A DNA stretch of 64,000 nucleotides from Vibrio splendidus (GTDB lineage: Bacteria > Pseudomonadota > Gammaproteobacteria > Enterobacterales > Vibrionaceae). Positions 55,729-64,000 of this stretch are shown here, piece after piece. The notes beneath the pieces are model-generated. The model had not been told where the DNA came from, did not search any database, and saw only the letters and a program-made list of their open reading frames with translations. The stretch lies in the NCBI RefSeq assembly GCF_024347615.1, contig NZ_AP025508.1, forward strand, positions 3,410,001 to 3,474,000, given 5' to 3'. The position numbers and the translations under genes are program-made. The first letter of the stretch is position 1; every line of letters starts with the position of its first letter.

Positions 55729-56454
55729 ATGGCTGTTCTTAAAGCAAAAAACCTAGCGAAAACCTACAGCAAGCGCAAAGTTGTTACCGATGTAAGCTTG
55801 CAGGTAGAGTCAGGCCAGATCGTTGGTCTGCTTGGCCCTAACGGTGCGGGGAAAACGACCTCTTTCTATATGATAGTTGGCCTGGTTGCGCGTGATGAAG
55901 GTACTATCAGCATTGACGACCGTGACATCAGTATCTTGCCAATGCACAGCCGTTCTCGTCTTGGTATCGGTTACCTACCGCAAGAAGCATCGATTTTCCG
56001 TAAGTTGTCTGTTGAGAACAACATCATGGCCGTTTTACAAACCCGTGATGAGATGACTAACGAACAGCGCCAAGATAAGCTGGAAGACCTTCTAGAAGAA
56101 TTTCACATCCAACATATCCGCACCAGTAATGGTATGGCTCTGTCAGGTGGTGAGCGTCGTCGTGTGGAGATTGCTCGAGCTCTAGCAGCAAACCCGCAAT
56201 TCATTCTGCTGGATGAACCGTTTGCCGGTGTTGACCCGATCTCAGTTATCGATATCAAGAAAATCATTGTTCACCTACGTGATCGCGGCTTGGGCGTTTT
56301 GATTACCGATCACAACGTTCGTGAAACATTAGATGTGTGTGAAAAAGCTTACATCGTAAGCCAAGGACACCTGATCGCTGAGGGTACTCCTGAAGATGTT
56401 CTCAATAACGAACAAGTTAAACAAGTTTATCTAGGCGAACAATTCCGTCTATGA
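55729..56454 (+). CDS. lptB: LPS export ATPase LptB
   Basis: A 241-residue ATPase: Walker [14 protein letters not shown] (residues 35-47), signature [16 protein letters not shown] near 140, Walker [14 protein letters not shown] near 160, His switch ITDHN near 197. It drives LptFG encoded at 30.7-32.8 kb. It is the last gene of kdsD-kdsC-lptCAB, with rpoN starting 55 bases later. Confidence 0.95.
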   Translation: MAVLKAKNLAKTYSKRKVVTDVSLQVESGQIVGLLGPNGAGKTTSFYMIVGLVARDEGTISIDDRDISILPMHSRSRLGIGYLPQEASIFRKLSVENNIMAVLQTRDEMTNEQRQDKLEDLLEEFHIQHIRTSNGMALSGGERRRVEIARALAANPQFILLDEPFAGVDPISVIDIKKIIVHLRDRGLGVLITDHNVRETLDVCEKAYIVSQGHLIAEGTPEDVLNNEQVKQVYLGEQFRL

Positions 56455-56508
56455 TTATATAGAGAGTATCGAGAGTTCTAAGAATAATAACTAGGTAAGT
56501 CACACTGA

Positions 56509-57969
56509 ATGAAACCCTCATTACAACTTAAGCTAGGCCAACAGTTAGCAATGACTCCTCAATTGCAGCAAGCGATTCGTTTGTTGCAATTGTCTACTTT
56601 AGATTTGCAGCAAGAGATTCAAGAAGCACTTGAATCTAATCCACTACTCGATGTCGAAGAAGGCAATGAAGATACGCCTACATCGGAAGAGAAACCTAGC
56701 AGTGACGAGAAAGAAACAGTTGAAGCCACAGAGCAAGATTTACCTGATAGTTCAGACTTAATCGAAAAATCAGAAATTGGCAACGAACTAGAAATCGACA
56801 CAACTTGGGAAGACGTCTACAGCGCAAACACAGGTAACACTGGTATTGCGATTGATGACGACATGCCTGTTTATCAAGGCGAAACGACTCAAAGCCTACA
56901 CGATTACCTACTTTGGCAACTCGACCTAACACCATTCTCTGAAACTGACCGAAGCATTGCTTTCGCGCTGATTGATGCCATTGATGACTATGGCTACCTC
57001 ACCGTATCTTGTGAAGATATCCTTGAAAACTTCGATAGCGAAGAAGTAGAGCTTGATGAGATTGAAGCCGTCCGCAAACGAGTTCAGCAGTTTGACCCGC
57101 TGGGTGTCGGTTCAGTGAACCTACAAGATTGCTTGTTACTGCAACTGGCAACCTTTCCCCAGGATACCCCTTGGCTTAACGAAGCTAAGTTAGTACTTAC
57201 TAGCCACATCGACCAACTCGGTAACCGCGATTACAAATTAGTCATCAAAGAAACCAAGCTGAAAGAAGCGGAACTACGTGAGGTTCTGCAGCTGATTCAG
57301 CAACTGGATCCTCGACCTGGCAGTAAGATTACACCGGACGAAACTGAATATGTGGTTCCAGACGTAACGGTGTTCAAAGATCTTGGAAAGTGGTTAGTCA
57401 CCATTAACCCTGATAGTGTCCCTAAGCTGAAAGTAAATCAGCAATATGCCGCTCTTGGTAGCAAGGGCAGCAGCGCAGACAACCAATTCATTCGCTCAAA
57501 TTTGCAAGAAGCAAAATGGCTAATCAAAAGCTTAGAAAGCCGAAATGAGACGCTACTCAAAGTTGCGCGATGCATTGTTGAACATCAGCGTGATTTCTTC
57601 GAACATGGCGAAGAAGCGATGAAGCCAATGGTTCTGAATGATGTTGCGTTAGCCGTTGATATGCACGAATCCACGATCTCTCGTGTGACGACTCAAAAAT
57701 TCATGCACACGCCACGTGGCATCTTCGAACTCAAATACTTTTTCTCAAGCCATGTCAGCACTGACAATGGCGGTGAATGTTCATCTACAGCAATTCGCGC
57801 ACTCATTAAGAAGCTTGTCGCAGCGGAAAATACCGCGAAGCCTCTCAGTGACAGTAAGATTGCTGCTTTACTGGCTGACCAAGGAATTCAGGTAGCTAGA
57901 CGTACCATAGCGAAATACCGTGAGTCTCTGGGCATTGCCCCATCGAGTCAGCGTAAACGCCTGTTATAG
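56509..57969 (+). CDS. rpoN: RNA polymerase sigma-54 factor
   Basis: A 486-residue sigma-54. Region I is [20 protein letters not shown] with the Q/L-rich activator-binding part. An acidic region II spans about 55-120. Region III has the core-binding and DNA-binding parts, with the [23 protein letters not shown] and the RpoN box [16 protein letters not shown] near 460. It directs transcription of nitrogen, flagellar and other sigma-54 genes. It is followed by hpf, ptsN, rapZ and npr as usual. Confidence 0.97.
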   Translation: MKPSLQLKLGQQLAMTPQLQQAIRLLQLSTLDLQQEIQEALESNPLLDVEEGNEDTPTSEEKPSSDEKETVEATEQDLPDSSDLIEKSEIGNELEIDTTWEDVYSANTGNTGIAIDDDMPVYQGETTQSLHDYLLWQLDLTPFSETDRSIAFALIDAIDDYGYLTVSCEDILENFDSEEVELDEIEAVRKRVQQFDPLGVGSVNLQDCLLLQLATFPQDTPWLNEAKLVLTSHIDQLGNRDYKLVIKETKLKEAELREVLQLIQQLDPRPGSKITPDETEYVVPDVTVFKDLGKWLVTINPDSVPKLKVNQQYAALGSKGSSADNQFIRSNLQEAKWLIKSLESRNETLLKVARCIVEHQRDFFEHGEEAMKPMVLNDVALAVDMHESTISRVTTQKFMHTPRGIFELKYFFSSHVSTDNGGECSSTAIRALIKKLVAAENTAKPLSDSKIAALLADQGIQVARRTIAKYRESLGIAPSSQRKRLL

Positions 57970-58041
57970 GCTAATTTAGTTAGCTATTTAGTTAACTATT
58001 AATTTAGTTATAACCTGGCAACCAACTGAAAAGGAAAGTCT

Positions 58042-58329
58042 ATGCAAATCAATATTCAAGGCCATCACGTTGATCTTACCGATTCAATGCAAGACTATGT
58101 TCGCACTAAATTCGACAAACTTGAGCGCTTCTTTGATCATATCAATAGCGTTCAGGTTGTTTTAAAAGTTGAGAAAATCAATCAAATCGCGGAAGCTACC
58201 CTGCATATAAATCAGGGGGAAATCCATGCGACAGCAACTGATGAAAGCATGTATGCCGCGATTGATTCATTGGTTGATAAACTCGTCCGCCAACTCAACA
58301 AGCACAAAGAAAAGCTAAGTAGTCACTAA
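58042..58329 (+). CDS. hpf: ribosome hibernation promoting factor
   Basis: A 95-residue short-form HPF: QINIQGHHVDLTDSMQDYVR, then KFDKLERFFDHINSVQVVLK and ATDESMYAAIDSLVDKLVRQ. It helps 70S ribosomes form inactive 100S dimers in stationary phase. It sits 72 bases after rpoN and 1 base before ptsN; AAGGAAAG precedes the ATG. Confidence 0.95.
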   Translation: MQINIQGHHVDLTDSMQDYVRTKFDKLERFFDHINSVQVVLKVEKINQIAEATLHINQGEIHATATDESMYAAIDSLVDKLVRQLNKHKEKLSSH

Positions 58330-58330
58330 C

Positions 58331-58792
58331 ATGCAATTAAGCGAAGTACTTTCATTGGACTGCACCAAAAGTGCAGTCCAATGCACAAGCAAAAAAAGAG
58401 CCCTTGAGCTCATCAGTCAGATCGCTGCAGAAAGCTGCGGTCAAGATTCAACAGAACTGTTTGAGTGCATGTTGAGCCGTGAAAAAATGGGCAGTACTGG
58501 TATTGGTAATGGTATCGCTATTCCTCATGCTCGTATGAATGTCAGTGATAAAGCGATAGCTGTATTACTACAATGCCAAGACCCAATCGAATTTGATGCG
58601 ATTGATAATCGTCCTGTCGACCTACTATTTGCCCTGCTTGTTCCAAGTGAACAGTGCAAGGAACATCTAAAAACCCTTTCATGTATGGCAGAACGACTTA
58701 ACGACAAGCAGACTCTTAAAAAGTTGCGTAATGCTCAAAGCGATCAAGAGCTTTACGACATAATGATCCAAGTGCCAACTTGCGAGCAATAA
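58331..58792 (+). CDS. ptsN: nitrogen PTS enzyme IIA
   Basis: A 153-residue EIIA-Ntr. The phosphorylated His66 is in [13 protein letters not shown]. PtsN receives phosphate from NPr and, in E. coli, regulates potassium uptake, among others. It is cotranscribed with hpf and rapZ. Confidence 0.95.
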   Translation: MQLSEVLSLDCTKSAVQCTSKKRALELISQIAAESCGQDSTELFECMLSREKMGSTGIGNGIAIPHARMNVSDKAIAVLLQCQDPIEFDAIDNRPVDLLFALLVPSEQCKEHLKTLSCMAERLNDKQTLKKLRNAQSDQELYDIMIQVPTCEQ

Positions 58793-58793
58793 C

Positions 58794-59663
58794 ATGCGAT
58801 TAATCGTTGTGAGTGGCCAATCTGGGGCCGGTAAAAGTGTTGCGTTACGAGTCCTTGAAGACTTGGGGTATTACTGTGTTGATAATCTTCCAGTAAACCT
58901 GCTAAGCGACTTCGTCGAATCGGTACGCGAGATCAATCAAAACGTCGCTGTTAGCATTGATATTCGCAACCTACCGAAAGAACCGCAGTTAGTTACAGAG
59001 ACTCTAGAACAACTAGAAGCCGCCACTGATATTGATGTGAACGTTTTGTTCCTAGACGCAAGCAAGCAAACGCTACTCAACCGCTACAGCGAAACACGCA
59101 GAATCCACCCTTTATCGATCGGTCAGGAAAAGTTATCTCTTGAGCAAGCGATTGATTTAGAAAAGACACTCCTAACACCTCTCGCAGAGCAAGCCAGCAT
59201 TGTGATTGACAGCAGTGACTGCAACCTCTATGAATTGAGCGAAAAGGTTCGATTTAAAGTTGAAGGCAAAGAGAAGCAAGAGCTGATCATTGTCTTTCAA
59301 TCTTTCGGCTTCAAATACGGCCTACCAAGTGATGCCGACTATGTGTTTGATGTTCGCTTTTTGCCGAATCCTCACTGGGAACCCGCACTGCGACCATTAA
59401 CGGGTCTTGATGCACCCATTCACTCTTTTCTTGAAAAACATTCAGAAGTTCTTGAACTCAAGCAGCAAATTCAAGGCTTTGTTGAGCAGTGGTTGCCAAT
59501 GCTAGAGAAGAATAATCGCAGCTATCTAACGGTCGCGATTGGTTGTACTGGCGGTAAACACCGCTCGGTTTACCTAACTCAGAAAATTGGTGAATACTTC
59601 GAACAACTTGGCCATCAAGTTCAAATCAGACACGCCTCCCTAGAGAAGCACCAACAGGGCTAA
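58794..59663 (+). CDS. rapZ: RNase adaptor protein RapZ
   Basis: A 289-residue protein with Walker A GQSGAGKS at residues 8-15, DIRNLP near 62, and the C-terminal domain [20 protein letters not shown] near 245. In E. coli it brings the sRNA GlmZ to RNase E and so controls amino-sugar synthesis. It starts 1 base after ptsN. Confidence 0.95.
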   Translation: MRLIVVSGQSGAGKSVALRVLEDLGYYCVDNLPVNLLSDFVESVREINQNVAVSIDIRNLPKEPQLVTETLEQLEAATDIDVNVLFLDASKQTLLNRYSETRRIHPLSIGQEKLSLEQAIDLEKTLLTPLAEQASIVIDSSDCNLYELSEKVRFKVEGKEKQELIIVFQSFGFKYGLPSDADYVFDVRFLPNPHWEPALRPLTGLDAPIHSFLEKHSEVLELKQQIQGFVEQWLPMLEKNNRSYLTVAIGCTGGKHRSVYLTQKIGEYFEQLGHQVQIRHASLEKHQQG

Positions 59664-59665
59664 CC

Positions 59666-59941
59666 ATGGAATTAACTCGAACTGTACTGATCCAAAATCG
59701 CTTGGGTCTTCACGCTAGAGCAGCCGTAAAATTGGTTGAGCTTGCACAAAGCTTTGATGCAACCATCACTATCCATAGTGAAGAAGATAAAACGGCAACA
59801 GCAGACAGTGTGATGGGGCTACTTATGCTGGAGTCGGCGCAAGGGCAACACATCACCATCCAAGCCGCAGGCACCGATTCACAGCAAGCGCTTGATGCCG
59901 TTTGTCACCTAATTGAAGACCGGTTTGATGAAGGCGAGTAG
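59666..59941 (+). CDS. npr: nitrogen PTS phosphocarrier NPr
   Basis: A 91-residue HPr-like protein with the active His16 in [17 protein letters not shown]. It passes phosphate to PtsN (58.3 kb). It ends the rpoN-to-npr cluster. No terminator of strength is seen in the gap before mgtE. Confidence 0.93.
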   Translation: MELTRTVLIQNRLGLHARAAVKLVELAQSFDATITIHSEEDKTATADSVMGLLMLESAQGQHITIQAAGTDSQQALDAVCHLIEDRFDEGE

Positions 59942-60089
59942 CAAAAACGCTTCACTCACAACATCTAGAACTCAAACCACGCATCAACCAATATTAATTC
60001 TTAGTTCTACCTAAGTTAATGATTTAAATAAGCCCCAGAATTAAGTTACTATTCCAAGCATTGTTAGAATAATGAGATAGGAGGAAAAT

Positions 60090-61445
60090 ATGGCAGAGCA
60101 ATTAGAATTCGACCAAGCTCACCAAACCCTCCAAGAAGTCAGCGAAGCCCTAGAAAACGGCCGATTTGTTCACGTACGCCGACAACTTCAGGATATGGAA
60201 CCTGAGGATATTGCACACCTTTTAGAAGCCTCCCCTCGCAAAAGTCGTGACGTACTCTGGCAACTCACCGACCCTGAAGACTACGGTGAAATTCTTGATG
60301 AACTAAACGAAGACGTCAAAGATGCTCTTGTGTCGAAAATGGCACCAGAGACCTTGGCAGAAGCAACAGAAGGCATGGAAACCGATGACGTCGCGTACGT
60401 ACTTCGAAGCCTACCTGACGATGTTTCTCGCGAAGTCCTTTCTCAAATGGACTCCGTTGATCGTGCTTTAGTTGAAACCGCACTATCGTACCCAGAAGAT
60501 TCAGCGGGTGCGTTAATGAACACCGACGTAATCACGATACGTGGTGATGTCGATGTTGAGGTCGTACTGCGTTATTTACGTATGCGTGGTGAATTACCTG
60601 ACGCTACCGATGCATTGTATGTTATCGATGACGACGAACGCCTCATTGGTAACCTATCGCTCAGCACACTGATTACGACTCAGCCTGATGTGTCTGTTTC
60701 AGAAGTGATGGAAGATGCCGACGAAGCGATCGCAGTTGAAACCAGTGCCTCTGATATCGCCAGCCTGTTCGAACGTCGTAACTGGGTGTCAGCTCCTGTT
60801 GTCGATGTAAATCAACACCTTGTCGGTCGTATCACGATCGATGATGTGGTTGATGTTATCCGTGAAGATGCCGAACACTCAATGATGAGTATGGCGGGTA
60901 TGGACGATGACGAAGATACCTTCGCACCGGTCGTCAAATCTGCTCGTCGTCGTAGTGTATGGCTAGGCGCAAACGTTTTGGCAGCACTCGCGGCAGCGTC
61001 TGTGTCTAACATGTTTGAGGCGACACTGAATGAGATGGCCGCGATTGCTGTTTTGATGACTATCGTACCGTCCATGGGTGGGGTTGCAGGTAACCAAACC
61101 GTCGCTCTAGTGATTCGTGGTTTAGCGCTTGGTCACATTGGTGACAGTAACAAACGCGAACTGCTACTCAAAGAAGCCTCTATCGGCTTCCTTAACGGCA
61201 TTCTATGGGCCGTTATCATTGGCGGCATAGTGGTTGCTTGGAAAGGCAATTGGATCTTGGGAGGCATCATCTCAGCAGCGATGATGACAAACTTGATTGT
61301 CGCGGGTATCGCCGGTGTAACCATTCCTGTGATGCTGAAGAAGATGAATATCGACCCTGCCCTTGCAGGCGGTATGGCTCTGACCACAGTAACCGATGTG
61401 ATTGGCCTATCGGTATTCTTAGGCCTAGCCACCATTCTTATCTAA
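60090..61445 (+). CDS. mgtE: magnesium transporter MgtE
   Basis: A 451-residue transporter: cytosolic N domain (residues 1-130), CBS pair (about 135-255, starting SAGALMNTDVITIRGDVDVE), then five helices with the signature PSMGGVAGNQTVALVIRG and ending ALTTVTDVIGLSVFLGLATI. The cytosolic part closes the channel when magnesium is plentiful. GGAGG is before the ATG. A strong two-way terminator follows. Confidence 0.95.
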   Translation: MAEQLEFDQAHQTLQEVSEALENGRFVHVRRQLQDMEPEDIAHLLEASPRKSRDVLWQLTDPEDYGEILDELNEDVKDALVSKMAPETLAEATEGMETDDVAYVLRSLPDDVSREVLSQMDSVDRALVETALSYPEDSAGALMNTDVITIRGDVDVEVVLRYLRMRGELPDATDALYVIDDDERLIGNLSLSTLITTQPDVSVSEVMEDADEAIAVETSASDIASLFERRNWVSAPVVDVNQHLVGRITIDDVVDVIREDAEHSMMSMAGMDDDEDTFAPVVKSARRRSVWLGANVLAALAAASVSNMFEATLNEMAAIAVLMTIVPSMGGVAGNQTVALVIRGLALGHIGDSNKRELLLKEASIGFLNGILWAVIIGGIVVAWKGNWILGGIISAAMMTNLIVAGIAGVTIPVMLKKMNIDPALAGGMALTTVTDVIGLSVFLGLATILI

Positions 61446-61504
61446 CTCATGCTTATCTAGTGTGAATAAACAGATAGCCTATTCTAAGATGGGATGCTGA
61501 ATAC

Positions 61505-61532
61505 AAAAAGGGAGCCAGAGGCTCCCTTTTTA
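61505..61532. terminator. mgtE / pmbA two-way terminator
   Basis: AAAAAGGGAGCC / GGCTCCCTTTTT around AGAG. Confidence 0.9.
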
Positions 61533-61593
61533 ATAGGTCAGATTTACGCTTCAGGTTTAAGTCTCATGTTTAAACTACAACAAATTAAGTAAA

Positions 61594-62937
61594 TTACTCA
61601 CCCGCGACTTTCATCGATTCAAGCAAGATAGAACCGGTTTGAATTTGTGAACGAGTTTCAACGTCGTTACCTACCGCTACAATCTGAGTGAACATATCTT
61701 TTAGATTGCCTGCGATCGTCACTTCCGATACTGGGTATTGGATCTCTCCGTTCTCAACCCAGAAACCTGCAGCACCACGAGAATAATCACCTGTCACGGT
61801 ATTAACGCCTTGACCCATCACTTCAGTCACAAGGAAGCCTGTGCCTAACTCTTTTAGCATCTGCTCAAAGTTTTGACCGGTCGATTTAACGAACCAGTTA
61901 TGAATACCACCCGCATGACCTGTTGGCGTCATATCCATTTTACGTGCGGCGTAGCTCGTTAGCAGGTAAGTTGCTAACACACCGTCGGTGATGATTTCAC
62001 GATCTTGAGTGTAAACACCTTCGCTATCGAATGGGCTTGAAGCCAAACCACGTAAGATATGCGGACGCTCAGAGATATTGAACCAATCTGGCAAAATTTT
62101 CTGACCTAGATGATCCAGTAAGAACGAAGACTTACGGTAAAGGTTACCACCGCTAATTGCCATCACAAGGTGGCCAATTAGACCTGTAGCAACATCGTTC
62201 GCGAACATAATTGGATATTGGCCTGTTGGTAGCTTTTTAGCATCCAAACGGCTGATGGTTTTTTCTGCCGCTTCTTGACCAACACGCTCAGGCGCCCATA
62301 GCTCATCACGATGACGTGCAACGGTGTAGCTGTAGTCACGTTCCATTTCACCATTAGCGCCTTGTCCAATCACACAGCAGCTCGTGCTATGGCGACTTGA
62401 GGCGTAGCTTGCTAGTAAGCCATGGCTGTTACCATAAACCTTAACACCATAATGACTGTCGTAGCTTGCACCATCACTTTGCTTGATCTTGTCGCTATAA
62501 GCTAGCGCTTGCTTCTCAGCAGCAATTGCAATCTCAGCGGCATAGTCAGGGTTTGGTTCATCAGGGTGGAAAAGATCCAAATCTGGAATTTCTTTTACCA
62601 TGTATTCTTTTGCTGCAGGACCTGCAAATGGGTCTTCAGAAGTATACTGAGCGATATCAAGCGCAGCCGCGACTGTTTGAGCAATTGCCTTTTCACTCAG
62701 ATCAGATGTAGATGCGCTGCCTTTTTTCTGGCCGCGGTAAACAGTAATACCTAGAGCACCATCACTATTAAATTCAACGTTTTCCACTTCACACATACGT
62801 GTTGAAACACTTAAACCCGTTGACTTAGTAATAGCGACCTCAGCTGCGTCTGCACTCACTGATGCCATATCCAACGCTTTAGCTACTGCGGCTTCTAGCT
62901 CAACTCTTTGCTGGGCGACTTGCTGTTTTACATCCAT
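61594..62937 (-). CDS. pmbA: metalloprotease PmbA (TldE)
   Basis: A 447-residue protein of the TldD/PmbA family: [20 protein letters not shown], then [20 protein letters not shown] and the closing [20 protein letters not shown]. TldD/TldE heterodimers cleave peptides such as microcin B17 and CcdA; this is the non-catalytic-metal partner. It diverges from yjgA, as in E. coli. Confidence 0.95.
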   Translation of the reverse strand: MDVKQQVAQQRVELEAAVAKALDMASVSADAAEVAITKSTGLSVSTRMCEVENVEFNSDGALGITVYRGQKKGSASTSDLSEKAIAQTVAAALDIAQYTSEDPFAGPAAKEYMVKEIPDLDLFHPDEPNPDYAAEIAIAAEKQALAYSDKIKQSDGASYDSHYGVKVYGNSHGLLASYASSRHSTSCCVIGQGANGEMERDYSYTVARHRDELWAPERVGQEAAEKTISRLDAKKLPTGQYPIMFANDVATGLIGHLVMAISGGNLYRKSSFLLDHLGQKILPDWFNISERPHILRGLASSPFDSEGVYTQDREIITDGVLATYLLTSYAARKMDMTPTGHAGGIHNWFVKSTGQNFEQMLKELGTGFLVTEVMGQGVNTVTGDYSRGAAGFWVENGEIQYPVSEVTIAGNLKDMFTQIVAVGNDVETRSQIQTGSILLESMKVAGE

Positions 62938-63055
62938 ATCTATTCTAATTTTTTAGGTCAATATTACGTAGGATAACAAGAATTTCGCTTTCTCCCCAAG
63001 ATTCTTGCTAAAATAGGCAATATATTCGTTTGAGATAGTGACATAGGCAGAAAAG

Positions 63056-63580
63056 ATGGCTCGCAAAAACCAAAAAGCCCCATGGGAACCAGAAGAAGAA
63101 ATCATCTGGGTAAGTAAGACAGAAATGAAAACGGACATGGATGCCCTGCAAAAGCTGGGAGAAGAGCTTGTTGAACTAAAGCCTTCTATTCTTGATAAGT
63201 TCCCTTTGTCTGAAGACCTGGCACAAGCGATTAAAGATGCACAACGCTTTAAAAATGAAGCAAAGCGCCGTCAGCTTCAATACATTGGTAAAGTAATGCG
63301 CAATGTAGATCCAGAGCCAATTCAAGCGGCTTTAGATAAAATTCGCAACAAACACTCTCAAGCAACAGTTGAACTACACAAACTAGAACAACTGCGTGAC
63401 CGCGTTGTTGCAGAAGGCGATGCTGCCATTTCTGACGTTATGGAAATGTACCCTGAAGCAGACCGTCAACGTCTTCGTCAGCTAGCTCGCCAAGCTAACA
63501 AAGAGAAATCAGCGAACAAACCAGCGAAGTCTTCTCGCGAGATCTTCCAAATCTTAAAAGAGCTAAAGCAAGGCGACTAA
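63056..63580 (+). CDS. yjgA: ribosome-associated protein YjgA (DarP)
   Basis: A 174-residue, charged alpha-helical DUF615 protein: [20 protein letters not shown], then [20 protein letters not shown] and the C-terminal [17 protein letters not shown]. It binds late 50S ribosomal precursors. It is divergent from pmbA. A terminator follows. Confidence 0.93.
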   Translation: MARKNQKAPWEPEEEIIWVSKTEMKTDMDALQKLGEELVELKPSILDKFPLSEDLAQAIKDAQRFKNEAKRRQLQYIGKVMRNVDPEPIQAALDKIRNKHSQATVELHKLEQLRDRVVAEGDAAISDVMEMYPEADRQRLRQLARQANKEKSANKPAKSSREIFQILKELKQGD

Positions 63581-63610
63581 TCTTCGTCTCCCTTTGCTCA
63601 GAAAGATAAT

Positions 63611-63639
63611 AAAAGACCTAGCACATGCTAGGTCTTTTT
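63611..63639 (+). terminator. yjgA terminator
   Basis: AAAAGACCTAGC / GCTAGGTCTTTT around ACAT, followed by another T and G. Confidence 0.9.
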
Positions 63640-63688
63640 GTTTTCGACTGACTCTATATCAAAAGCCATCAAGACCAATACTCAGTCG

Positions 63689-64000
63689 TCACTCACCCGC
63701 TTTAACAAACGAGCTTAATTCTTGCTGTGGATGAGCAGCTGTCAGTACCTCTATCGAGTCTTCAACCAACACCTTACCTAGCGCCACAAAAATAAACTTA
63801 TTCGCGATACTGCGTGCATCACCTAAATGGTGAGTCACCATCAATACCGTAATATTTCGTTCTGCCGCTAATCGCTTCACTAAGCTAAGCATCTCCTCGC
63901 GCAGCAAAGGATCAAGCGCAGAGAAAGGTTCATCAAGCAACCAGATATCATGAGGCTGAACAAAACAGCGGGCTAACGCGACACGCTGGCGCTGGCCACC
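63689..64000 (-). CDS. thiQ: thiamine ABC transporter ATPase, partial
   Basis: The C-terminal 103 residues only; the frame runs off the right edge. It begins with the ABC signature GGQRQRVALARCFV, then Walker B WLLDEPFSALDP and the His switch VLMVTHHLGDA. The sequence is closest to ThiQ, the ATPase for thiamine uptake with ThiP and ThiB. The rest of the gene and probably thiP and thiB lie beyond the edge. Confidence 0.8.
   Translation of the reverse strand, partial: GGQRQRVALARCFVQPHDIWLLDEPFSALDPLLREEMLSLVKRLAAERNITVLMVTHHLGDARSIANKFIFVALGKVLVEDSIEVLTAAHPQQELSSFVKAGE

Overview
The window looks like a Vibrio chromosome, most likely of the Splendidus clade. That genus call rests on core gene order (lptG-lptF / pepA-holC-valS; arcA-argF-pyrBI; mlaFEDCB-ibaG-murA; kdsD-kdsC-lptCAB-rpoN-hpf-ptsN-rapZ-npr) and on protein families typical of vibrios (DUF2787, a DUF2913-like protein, paired DUF2061 domains). 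It comes from sequence reading only; no database search was run.

Two very different halves meet at a damaged tRNA-Leu(CAA) locus near 29.9 kb. Positions 1 to about 29.8 kb are accessory DNA: gene-poor, AT-rich, with relics, repeats and orphan genes. From left to right: (a) 0-4.4 kb, small hypothetical genes, a broken Mrr-like nuclease gene and stem-loop repeats; (b) 4.4-10.3 kb, a compact replication-like module made of an HTH repressor divergent from an operon for an unknown protein, a Cys4 putative ssDNA-binding protein, an SF2-type helicase and a family A DNA polymerase, followed by the ruins of a tyrosine recombinase; (c) 10.8-13.2 kb, a tight four-gene operon of regulator, TIGR04255 protein, membrane protein and a possible permuted papain-like hydrolase; (d) 13.4-15.9 kb, relics, small proteins (one zinc ribbon apparently starting at ATT) and a WYL regulator; (e) 16.2-19.9 kb, a degenerate tandem duplication of a DUF2787 / small membrane protein / cargo / terminator block, one copy carrying a membrane protein with a G14 tract; (f) 20-22.3 kb, hypotheticals and an intact tyrosine integrase; (g) 22.4-29.4 kb, an AbgT transporter, an IS630-type HTH protein, a TonB-dependent receptor, an Mrr-type endonuclease and a solitary AAA ATPase.

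From 30.1 kb to the end the DNA is dense core genome: lipopolysaccharide transport (lptF/G, kdsD/C, lptC/A/B), aminopeptidase, a polymerase III subunit, valyl-tRNA synthetase, arginine and pyrimidine metabolism with a pyrBI leader-peptide attenuator, the Mla phospholipid-retrieval operon, murA, sigma-54 and the nitrogen PTS branch with rapZ, a magnesium transporter, pmbA, yjgA and the cut-off end of thiQ. Almost every operon ends in a clear hairpin terminator.

The parts most worth a second look are the polymerase/helicase/Cys4 module with its dead integrase, the TIGR04255 operon next to it, the stem-loop family bracketing both, the duplicated DUF2787 block with its homopolymer gene, and the tRNA-Leu gene whose promoter and 5' half are intact while its 3' half has been lost.
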